Below, one piece after another: positions 36,594 through 45,803 of a stretch of 64,000 bases of DNA (positions are counted from its first letter, which is position 1; every line of letters begins with the position of its first letter). The stretch lies in NCBI GenBank assembly GCA_026120185.1, contig JANUWF010001491.1:744001-808000 (forward strand), given 5' to 3'. The translations under genes and the position numbers were made by a program. The notes below the pieces were generated by a model, which was not told the DNA's origin, did no database searches, and saw only the letters and a list, made by a program, of their open reading frames with translations. The DNA is from Voacanga thouarsii (taxonomy: Eukaryota > Streptophyta > Magnoliopsida > Gentianales > Apocynaceae).

Positions 36594-38126
36594 TGATGCA
36601 TAAATTTTGGTTATATAAAATCATTAATTTTAAATCCATTCCTTAATCAAGTTTTAATTAAAATATTAATCTCAAAATACACATGTGAGTAAGTATACTC
36701 ATTGCAAGTATAGTATAGGAAATTAACGAGTATCGATCCTCCAAGGAAAAAGTACACACTAATCATTTTTCTTTCATTATTTAACCGACCTAAATAAAGT
36801 GAGAAAAAAATAAAAAGAAAAACAAAGAAACATATACAACTCAAGGATTTAGGTTTGTGTAATTTAAACTATTATCCTAGAAAACATGACAATGAACCAA
36901 CTAGCAATTCTCTCAACTAATTATTATCTTGGCATCATGAAGAAATATAAAGTAAAATTCAATCGTCTCACAAGTCATGATTCTACTTAGATAAATCCCA
37001 CTTCGTTTCCCAATCAATAGAATCCTATATTTTAATTACATTAACAGTTTTGCTAATCAAGCTAATCATAACCAAAATATGCATTAGGCTCAATTCCTTA
37101 TAAATGTGAAATTAGCTAATAACCCTTTGCTCGAGGCAAAATCAACTAATATTTGGTCACTTAGTCCTATAATCTTAACTTCATCGCTCAAGTCCATTAA
37201 GATTAGACAAATATAAAATCAATGTAACGAAACTCCGAACATCGTCGTCTCAAGTCAATTGGAAGAACTCGCATCAATAACCAAGAAAATCAAGTAATCA
37301 AATACCATATATGGCAAAGAATTGATCAAATAACTGAATTAACATAAAATCACGAATCCTAAAATAATGTTAAATTACAATCAAAGCATTAAATACATTA
37401 TTGCTAAAGAAAAAGAAGACAAAGAGAAAAGAAAGCACTTATAGACAAGTCTCTTTCTTCTTTCTTGAAGACTCCCTTGAACGATCCTCCTTGACTTGGG
37501 TAAATTCCCCCTTCAATGAGAGATTCAGAATTTCTACCATTTGATTCACCTCTCTATGTTGTATATCTCAAACCCTTGTGTTCTCTTATACTTTTATAGG
37601 CCTTTTGGATGCCAATTTCGTGGTTGAGAAGTCTTGGTTGAGTAGGAGTAGGAAAATACCAAAATCATTGGATAAACCCTAATTCTGCATATAGAATTTT
37701 TGCCTTCAGAGCGTACTTGACACCGGGTACCTTCGACCCACCTGGCGCTAGATGCACTATGTTCTTCCTCTATTTTTGCTCTGTTTTTGGCCATCTCTCC
37801 TTGGCAGACAGAATGGACTCGACGCCAGGTGCACTTGCCAGAACTAGCGCCAGGTCTGTTCTGGAAAACCCCTGAAACTTGCTCAATTTCTACTGCTAGA
37901 GCATAATGGACCCGGTGCCTAGTCTATTAGCTAGGCATGGCTCCAGGTCTATTCTGGTTGCATGCACTTTCTGCTCGATTTCACCTTAAATCTGCACATA
38001 TTTGCCAAAAATACATTTTACAAGTAAAATGTCAAATAGGAAGGAATATACCTAGTTATTACAATAAATGTATTTTAAAACAACCTTAAATAACTAGGAA
38101 AAGAATGGTGATTTTAACCTTTATAT
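36594..38126 (-). mobile_element. Athila/Tat-type 5' LTR
   Basis: Pairs with 22807-24356 along its whole length. The end next to the primer-binding site reads GCATCA on the minus strand; the outer end (about 38126) is eroded, with ccttatca of the partner seen here as tttatata. It keeps the cluster of gcgccaggt/ctggcgc palindromes (37735-37945). Confidence 0.8.
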
Positions 38127-38690
38127 AAGGAACTATGGAATGTTATATGACGACACGTGGTAGCATCAAATGCTCTTGTAGTAACATGTGATAAAGTTGA
38201 ATGCTCTTGTAGTGACACATAACAGAGTTGAATTCGAGAAATTCATTGAATTTATTAAATACAGTTTATCAAGATATGTTTCCTTATTTGAATTCATTGA
38301 TTTAGAGAAGTAATTGAACAAAATTATTTAGATTGTATCAATAGGAACGGAGAAGGTGCAACATTAAGATTCTGCCAATTAATTTCTCTATTGTATCTAC
38401 GATATCATATATTATATATAACATACACACATGCACACACACAAACACACACATGTATATACATCACTAACTATACGTGTAAGTAAATCACAACTATTGA
38501 TTGTACAAAATTACTTAAATAAGCATTAGAAAGACAAAAAGACTTTATATCGTTATTTTTTATTTGACGATAGAATTATATGTACACATAGTTATCTAGA
38601 ATAAAAATAATGATTGACGTAAAAATTTTAAAATTATATATTATTATAGTATAACTTAAAATACAAAAAAATACAAAATAACTTATCCCA
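38127..38690. other. Intergenic sequence, nothing recognised
   Basis: AT-rich, no coding signal. A partial repeat aatgctcttgtagt(a/g)ac occurs at about 38170 and 38200, and a CA-rich tract lies at 38425-38455. This may be pre-insertion host sequence. Confidence 0.4.
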
Positions 38691-39246
38691 AAGCTCGGGC
38701 CTAATACTTAGTTTCATTAAAAAGTAGTCCCATTCCTTGGAATTTCAGCGCGAGGCCACCCTCCACCAATCCACAACTTAAGAAGACGCAGTGCATGCCT
38801 GCGAATCTTTGCCGACTGAAGTCTGAAGGGGGCCTGAACATCAAAGAGCCAACGGCATGGAACTCGGCTCTGCTAGCCTGCGTACTATGGGACATCCACA
38901 ATGACAAGCTGACACTAGGGATTCAAGGGGTCCATCACCGCTACATTGGGGATTGCTCGGTCTGGAACACATATTTGTGCCCGGAGGCTTCCAGCCTGTA
39001 TAAGCGCATCCTTTTACTCCGGGACAAACTAGTCAATGCCATTGGTGACTCAACTGCAACTATAGCTCTTTTAGAGTCTTGGGCCATCAGGCCCCAGTTA
39101 TTCATCGGGTTGGCTTATGATTTCTTCCGTTCCCCGAAGCCGAGGGTCCCATAGGGGCACACTGTTTAGGACAGGGTTCTCATCCCTAAGCACTATTTCA
39201 TCCTCTGGTTGCCCATACTAGGGAAGCTTCGTACGAAGGACCGGCT
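38691..39246 (+). pseudogene. LINE-type reverse transcriptase tail, part 1
   Basis: Plus-strand translation gives LCRLKSEGGLNIKEPTAWN, LLACVLWDIHNDKLTLG, VHHRYIGD, LYKRILLLRDKLVNAIGD and AYDFFRSPKPRVP; after a frame break at about 39153 it continues VLIPKHYFILWLPILGKLRT and KDRL. This is the region between RT thumb and zf-RVT zinc finger of plant non-LTR (L1-type) retrotransposons. It is cut by the Copia solo LTR at 39247 and continues at 40702. The RT catalytic domain is missing, as in a 5'-truncated insertion. The part from 38691 to 38790 is weakly coding. Confidence 0.85.
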
Positions 39247-40696
39247 TGTTGGGGATATATCCTAGAGTCAATTTGTACTTATACAATTGTCATTATGTTT
39301 TATATAATAATATGAGGCTTTCCTTTCTATGAATAGTGAGTTTTGTTTTTTTGGTCATCAAGTACATGACTTGATAGTAAAACCCTACAATGAATACAAT
39401 GACTATTCTAAAACTGTCCCTGATCGATTATTATTATTGGAATAATAATAAATTAAGATTAGTATGTTTGTGACTTGATGGTTATGTTTTACTGGCCATG
39501 GATATTTGTGATATCGAGTCAAGACATAAATAAATGTTAGAGAACATTGTATTGGACATGACCCACTGTGAGAGTACTTCATGGAATATGTCATAAGTAC
39601 TTTCTAGCCATAATAATATTGAAAGTCCTTCGACCTAAATTCATCATAGTTTCCTACTTGATAAATTCTATATTTTGACATTGTCTAAAGTTGTCTTTAA
39701 CCAGATAATAAATTAGACTAATGTTGGATATAGAATAAATCAAGGAGAGGAATATGATTGATTGTGAAGGAATTTGTCCCTCTCAGTTATGGGAGAGATA
39801 TCCATGGGCCTCTTGATAAGTTAGACTGTTAAAAATGCATGGTCGTGCTCAAATATATCAATCTAAGATATTGATATCATTTGTTTGAACAGTCTACTAT
39901 GAAATCAAGAAATAATTGATTAAGCTTAATAAGGATGACATGCTCCGTGCCTTATGCTTAATCTGGATATCGTGTGACAAAAGGACTAAATATAAAATTA
40001 TGGTTTGGTTCAAAGAGATCACCGATCTTCATTTAACCTGGATAGTTATAATATTTTGCTAGAAACCGCTTATAACTTGTGGGCCATTTAAATATGATTT
40101 AGGCACACTGCCAGTGTTAAATGAACCTATTGGGTCACACAATAAGTGAACTTGCTTGGTTATTTTTCTGGTGACCAGGTTTGATGAATCTGGATGATAT
40201 TCAGATTATAAGAATCTGACTCGGTAAATTAATTAGTTAAATTACCGAGATAATGGCAGAATCTTATCATATCAATTTTAATTTAATTTAAATTTAAATT
40301 AGAATATGATAAGATATTATTAGGGTTGAACTCTAAGAGGTTCGGGGGTTTTTTAAAGAAAACCTAGCCGTCTTTTCAAGAGCCCAATTTTTCGGTTGAG
40401 AACATTCGTGCCATTCTCTACCAGAAAAGAAAAAAAAAACCCTCTCAAACCCTAGGTGCTAGCACTCCCCGGATATCGAGTGAGTTCGCGGTGTGTATCC
40501 GATAGAGGACGTTCGCATACTGCAGCATCTGGTGATTGTTCGGGTTGAACGGACAACAGCGCAACCAGAATCGAAGGATTTCGATTACAGCAACCAGAGG
40601 TAATTCTTAAACCTTAGATCATCTTAATCGTTTACTTGGGTCCTCGGGAGGGATTCGTGGATGTTTTTCGCATTTAGGAGTCCACGAATTCTAACA
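39247..40696 (+). mobile_element. Copia solo LTR, TSD CGGCT
   Basis: Starts TGTTGGGGATATATCCTAGA, ends TCTAACA, flanked by CGGCT (39242-39246 and 40697-40701). 1450 bp, nearly identical to 25567-27015. Inserted in the LINE zinc-finger region; removal rejoins KDRL to PFTTPDPLC in one frame. Confidence 0.94.
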
Positions 40697-41163
40697 CGGC
40701 TGCCCTTCACAACACCAGATCCCTTATGTTCGTTCTGTTCTTAGGCTGCTGAATCAGTACAGCACATATTCTTCCATTGCCCAGTGACAAAGCAAGTCTG
40801 GGACACCGTTAGACACTGGGCTCGCCTATGACGACCCATGACTACTCTAGCCAGCCCGGTGAAATGGCTCAAGAAGGAGGCTCGAAGCTCCTCTTGGCCA
40901 ACAAAGCTCAAGTGTTCTGCCTTTGCAGCCACAGTTCGTGTTATATGGGATGCACGCAATCGACTCCTATTTGACGGGCTTTCTGCCTCAGCAGACCGAA
41001 TGCCTAATAGGGTTAAAATGATTGTATGCAGGGTCATTTTTACTTTGTTTCCTTCCGTTCTAACTCAGTTTGAAGCCCACGGATTTTCCATTAAGGCAAT
41101 CCTTATTTAGCTGCCTTTTGGCCTAGACGACCACTGTACATCCTTTGAACTCTTTATAATACA
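40697..41163 (+). pseudogene. LINE-type zf-RVT tail, part 2
   Basis: Continues PDPLCSFCS, a stop, then AAESVQHIFFHCPVTKQVWD and TVRHWARL, which is the CxxC...HxxxxC zinc-finger signature of the zf-RVT domain. A stop at about 40831 is followed by SPVKWLKKEARSSSWP, CSAFAATVRVIWDARNRLLF and a C-terminal tail to 41110. Two stops show it is inactive. Similarity ends next to the Helitron-type terminus at 41164. Confidence 0.85.
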
Positions 41164-41191
41164 CTAGGTTGATACCCATGCGTTGCACGGG
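41164..41191 (-). other. Helitron-type 3' terminus (hairpin plus CTAG)
   Basis: Seven-base stem with one G-T wobble and a three-base loop, ending 11 bases before the CTAG terminus. The geometry matches Helitron 3' ends, and the GC-rich stem stands out from AT-rich flanks. Confidence 0.7.
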
Positions 41192-41364
41192 ATTATAACT
41201 TTTGTTAAGTTGTTGTTTTTTATTAGAATGCACTGGAATATAACTTGTGTGAACTTCACATGGTCCATGCAACATAAATTGAGTTAGAACTTCATATCTA
41301 ATTAGATCTTTAGCTAGATCTGGTATTTATGTATACATAACTTCAATCATCTTTGTTCTAAATC

Positions 41365-41745
41365 TTTGCACTCGACATCTGATTTAGAAACCAAAAACAA
41401 ATCTAGATTCTATAAAAATTCAAACTTTGATGATTGAAAATTGCATCATCATCATCATATGCCATAACCTATCTCACAATCCAATAGCAGAAATAGAGGG
41501 GGGGAAAAACTTTACACAAAGGTTCATTCATCACTAAGCAAAGCATCAATGATTTGCACCCGACATCCGATTTAGGAACCAAAAACAAATCTAAATTCTA
41601 TAAAAATTCAAAATTTGATGATTGTAAATTGCATCATCATCATATGCCATAACCTATCTCACAATCTAATAGTAAAAACAGAGGGGAAATTGGGGGGAAA
41701 AAAACTTTACACAAAGGTTCATTCATCACTAAGTAAAGCATCATG
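41365..41745. repeat. Tandem duplication, 188-bp period
   Basis: Two diverged units (41365-41552 and 41553-41745) sharing tttgcac(t/c)cgacatc(t/c)gattta, gcatcatcatcatatgccat and acaaaggttcattcatcac. Confidence 0.9.
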
Positions 41746-41817
41746 ATGTCCAAGTCAAAAATCATAATAGTGACTCAAATTTTGCAAAAAAGGAAAAAGG
41801 GTAAATATACTGTATAC

Positions 41818-41900
41818 CTATGGTTTCAAGTCTCTATGAATGAGACGATTCTCATTGAGAACTTTCAATCCAGTAGCTAAATAATCCTTTGTACTATTAG
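41818..41900 (-). pseudogene. Protein-kinase exon fragment (HRDLKP), ATG1-like
   Basis: Minus-strand translation YLATGLKVLNENRLIHRDLK plus P holds the Ser/Thr-kinase catalytic loop HRDLKP. The wording before it (LxxGLxVLxENxLIHRDLKP) is closest to plant ATG1/ULK-type autophagy kinases; that is from memory of the family, not a search. The codon after KP is TAG where a Gln codon would fit, directly followed by a GTATAC splice-donor-like sequence. It is a single exon fragment with no further kinase domain next to it. Confidence 0.55.
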
Positions 41901-41911
41901 TAATGTACAAA

Positions 41912-42205
41912 CTTAGCTTGCTTGAGAATAGGTGCATCTACGTATTTGTGTGTTTCCATAGACACAAAAACAAAAGCCCATTATCATGGACGCTCATACT
42001 CAAACTCTTTAGCAGTGAGGATATAACTAATGATTAAACACAGAAAATTAGGTAGAAACTTAGATTGCTTAAGAATAGATGCATCTATGCATTTGTGTGT
42101 TTGCATAGACACACAAAGGCCCAAAACAGGATCAAGTACGCTCATACTCAAACCCTTTGGCAATAAGCATGGCTGAGGATTAAACATAGAAAACTTACAT
42201 AGCAT
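41912..42205. repeat. Tandem duplication, about 146-bp period
   Basis: Two units sharing gcttgagaataggtgcatct / gcttaagaatagatgcatct, tttgtgtgttt(c/g)catagacac and gctcatactcaaac. Units start at about 41919 and 42067. Confidence 0.85.
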
Positions 42206-42237
42206 AGCCAAAATCCAGAATTTCATAAAAAAATTGC

Positions 42238-42505
42238 GCCACTTATGCCAGTTCTCCCTAAAATAAAATTTTCATCATTCATTACTCTAGTTAGCTGAAA
42301 ATTTCCAAAAGGCCATAGGGCTATTTGAGGTACAACTTCAAAATAGATTCCAAGAACAGGGCTTCAAAATTGCTCCACTTATGCTAGTTCTCCCCAAAAT
42401 AAAATTTTCATCATTCATTACTCTAGTTAGCTGAAAATTTCCTAAAGGCCACAGGGCTAATATTTGATGGTACAACTTCAAAATAAATTCCAAGAACAAG
42501 ACAGG
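42238..42505. repeat. Tandem duplication, about 134-bp period
   Basis: Two close copies of a unit that includes ccacttatgc(c/t)agttctcc, tcattcattactctagttag and ggtacaacttcaaaata. Starts at about 42238 and 42372. Confidence 0.9.
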
Positions 42506-42609
42506 GAATAGTTAATTGGCCAAATACTTGAATTATAGTCCATTTCATTTAAAAAATGCCAAGTTATAATACATAAAATATAGATCAAATACAGAAAAAG
42601 TACTTATCA

Positions 42610-43290
<681 letters not shown>

Positions 43291-43620
43291 CCAATCTATA
43301 GCTCACCTAGTACCATTTTCTCCATTAATAATGTGTACCTCAGCTTCAGGGGTTAATGCAAAACCATGTGGCATGAACTTCCCCGAGTGTTCATTAGAAG
43401 AAGTCCCCCCAAGTTGCAGCAATTTCTAAGTGGTTTTTTCAATCCATGCCATTCACATTTCATGACTTTTCCACATATGAACATGGCAAATACTATATTT
43501 AAATTTAAAATTAACTCCATCATATGTGGAAGAACCATGACAACTGTAAAATCTCAATTGAAGAATCAACTGGCTAACTTTAATTCGAGGTTCTCCAGCC
43601 ACTAATAATGCTGCAGCACA
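43291..43620 (-). other. Coding-like fragment, not identified
   Basis: Two short minus-strand stretches read like protein: CAALLVAGEPRIKVSQLILQ at about 43560-43620, and KFMPHGFALTPEAEVHIING at about 43315-43385. I do not recognise the family. A stop and a run without coding character lie between, so if it is a gene piece it is broken. Its position and strand fit the series of captured fragments. Confidence 0.35.
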
Positions 43621-43889
43621 TATAAGAATCTGTTTGAGAATATGACCTCCCCTGTTTCCTTCTAACGAAAAATTGTTTGTGTCAATTGTATTTCATTATT
43701 GTACCGTTAAATTCAGCAGCTAAAATGGTTTTATATAGGATTCAAGCATCCCAGAGCAAATCATTTGTAGAGACGCAAAACAACGTGGCGAAGAATATGG
43801 GGGAAGAAAGTGTGCAAAGATCTGTAATTGATATGGCAGGTTAGATCAGTGATCATCCAACTTCATATAAGTTGAGGATTGTGAGTTCA

Positions 43890-44790
43890 GAAAGTCACAA
43901 ACTGGTTTTCTCAGGGAGAAAATCAAGAGCCCATCTCTTCAATGGCACTTTTGCTCCATTCCTGGGTTGTTTTACTAAATAATGATATGTAGTACTCATT
44001 ATCAGTGGCAAACAACCAAGCGGAGGAAGTCCACTAATGCTCATCTTCCGGCAACCTAGATCATAGAGTTTCTGTATATGCATAGAATTTAGGAATCAGT
44101 ACCATGACAATCATTCATGAATTAATTTTTAATGAATTGAGCAAGAGTCTGTCTATGTGAATGTTGCCGGGAACAGGAACACTTACCTTGATTAGAGTTT
44201 GTAGATTCTTGAGTAAAAAGTCTTGGTATTCGGTTACGCTTTACTAAAGTGCTCTATCGGTACGAATAAAATAATAATTATACATGAAGTCAACACCTCC
44301 TGCATTAACAATCACCAAGGCTTCACGAACTATTCTTTAGGCTTGTTGTTCACCTACATTCTTTGTAAGCCTCTGGATGTAATATGCCAAATAATCTGGT
44401 TGCACTAACATGTTAGTTTGACCAGTGGAAGTAAGAGTTTGATTATCCAATCTTGCAGCAGTTAGAACAAAGCAAGCACCCTTGCCCAGATCATCATCCG
44501 ACAAATTTGGGAGTAGGAAAGGAGGGATAGTTTCCCCAAGGCCTAATATGGACGCTAACATGTCCGGGACCAGCTTTCCATCTAAAAACCTTCCAGTGGT
44601 AATTTCACCTGGAAAGTTCTTGCAATATGGTTTGTAGTTAGCTCTAAATGTTGTACGTAAGTAATTGTTGTAACCAGTATCCAACGCTGAATCTCCAAAC
44701 ACCAAAATAGCAGGAATTTTTGAAAAGTTTTGAGCACTGCATCTGTAGTAGTAAGAGAAGATGATGCCGATCAATGGAAACCACTGGCAC
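43890..44790 (-). pseudogene. GDSL esterase/lipase pseudogene
   Basis: Exon 1 (about 44340-44790) has QNFSKIPAILVFGDSALDTG, block I with the nucleophile Ser, where relatives read DTGNNN and this copy has DTGYNN. It continues with FPGEITTGRFLDGKLVPDML, PPFLLPNLSDDDLGKG and TNMLVQPDYLAYYIQRL. The frame continues over a stop (QQA then RIVREALVIVNAGGVDFMYN; the usual SAGTNDF is altered), two more stops at about 44250, and VTEYQDFLLKNLQTLIK with a GTAAGTG donor at 44181-44186. An exon from 44071 gives KLYDLGCRKMSISGLPPLGC, block III. The C-terminal block with the Asp-His pair is missing. Lost blocks and stops make it non-functional. Confidence 0.85.
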
Positions 44791-44819
44791 TTGTCCTCTA
44801 CAGAGATTCTTAAGAATTG

Positions 44820-45122
44820 ACAAAGTCAGTTCTACATGACAGAACATCAGAAGGCTGCGAACTTTGCGGACACTTTCCCTCCATGACAGAATGGACCCAG
44901 TAAGTCGATTAGATCGGAGACTGAGAACTCGAAGCTACGATAGCCGGCCAAGCGTGTTCGCCAGAATTTGGCCCAAAGCCCCACGCTGGGAAGCCTTAAA
45001 GAGTAGACATACGACTGATTATCATTGCATCCGACATCGACCCAGTTGCAAACAGAGGCAAACGCATTCCATTGCAAGCGATTTTGATGAGGAACCCGAG
45101 AAAGAAAATCAAGAAGTGCCTA
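44820..45122 (-). pseudogene. LRR receptor-like kinase N-terminal fragment
   Basis: Minus-strand [40 protein letters not shown] and RLPSVGL form the N-terminal cap of plant LRR receptor kinases of the probable-inactive-kinase type (family wording WxGVxC, then the first repeat). A frameshift at about 44985 moves the first leucine-rich repeats to another frame ([24 protein letters not shown]). The fragment then runs, without visible gap, into the GDSL pseudogene on the same strand. No transmembrane or kinase part is present. Confidence 0.8.
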
Positions 45123-45478
45123 AAATTTATAACCTAAAATTGATCATACAGTGCGTGAGTGTTTTGAATCTGAGGGGTTTGCTTCTACAATTTGGGAAGA
45201 TAGACTTCTACTGACCTTTTAAATTATTTCTTGAATATTACTCCGTTTTGAGAGGGGGCGATGAAAAGCTAATCCTTGAATTGTTCAGGATCAATGAACC
45301 AGAAATGACTTTTAATTTGTATAACTATTGAGATAAACGTCTTGAACTATCTAGAGCATTGAGAAAAGAATAACATTTAATTTAATTAAGAAAAGAATAG
45401 ATATATGCATGTAGATTTGGAGCGCCACATGGCTGCAAAAGACAATGTCAGGTGTTACATTTATAACATTATGGAGCT

Positions 45479-45528
<50 letters not shown>

Positions 45529-45566
45529 GATTTATATTTACATAAAAAAAAGACGCAGTGCATTGA
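45123..45566 (+). promoter_or_regulatory. Upstream region of the ascorbate peroxidase gene
   Basis: The 444 bp before the start codon hold the presumed promoter and 5' leader. No separate gene is seen. A long TA repeat (45482-45525) ends about 40 bases before the ATG, so it would lie in the core promoter or leader, and no distinct TATA box can be separated from it. The putative Helitron 5' end is at about 45401. Confidence 0.4.
45482..45525. repeat. (TA)n microsatellite upstream of the peroxidase start codon
   Basis: About 22 uninterrupted TA units, 42 bp before the ATG at 45567. Such a tract is prone to length change and could affect promoter or leader function. Confidence 0.95.
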
Positions 45567-45803
45567 ATGGCCCTGCATCTGAGTGCTACAACAACTACTA
45601 CTGCTTCTCCGCTCCCAACTTCATCATCATCGTCGGTCCCACGTCCTCATCATTCCATGGCTTCCCTGACTGTCAGTAGCGCCGCCGCCGCCTCACGCGT
45701 CCTCCCCTCTGCCGTCACCGCTAAGCGTGCGCTTGCCTTCTTCCCTAACTCTTGCAATTACCTCCGGGCATCTCCTCTCGTCTCCCACCTCTTCCTTCCC
45801 CAG
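45567..45803 (+). CDS. sAPX: Ascorbate peroxidase exon 1, transit peptide
   Basis: 79 codons, [12 protein letters not shown] to SHLFLPQ, rich in Ser, Thr, Ala and poor in acidic residues, as in chloroplast transit peptides. Ends CAG|GTCAAT, phase 0. Its GC content is clearly above the surroundings. Confidence 0.9.

Larger units (their letters stand above)
22807..38126 (-). mobile_element. Athila/Tat-type gypsy element with two LTRs, nested and decayed
   Basis: Minus-strand element: 5' LTR 36594-38126, primer-binding site 36568-36593, remains of gag, protease, reverse transcriptase, RNase H and integrase from 36264 down to 27174, a 3' noncoding region, polypurine tract at 24357, and 3' LTR 22807-24356. 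The two LTRs have clearly diverged (roughly one base in ten in the stretch I compared), indicating an old insertion. Three solo LTRs (25567-27015, 27977-31233, 32874-34644) are nested inside, adding about 6.5 kb. The N-terminal two thirds of gag are deleted: only about 300 bp separate the primer-binding site from gag C-terminal coding. No matching target duplication was found (caatg against aagga). Confidence 0.85.

Noticed and set aside
22807..38126. Possible envelope-like gene between integrase and 3' LTR of the Athila/Tat-type element
   Set aside because: The region 24401-27173 has no frame with a signal peptide and transmembrane pattern that could be supported; it is T-rich noncoding sequence plus a Copia solo LTR.
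44864..45214. 116-codon frame on the plus strand upstream of the peroxidase
   Set aside because: It lies antisense to the LRR receptor kinase fragment, whose minus-strand translation is clearly the meaningful one.
45351..45578. Minus-strand frame with alternating Ile-Tyr run
   Set aside because: Translation of the TA microsatellite.
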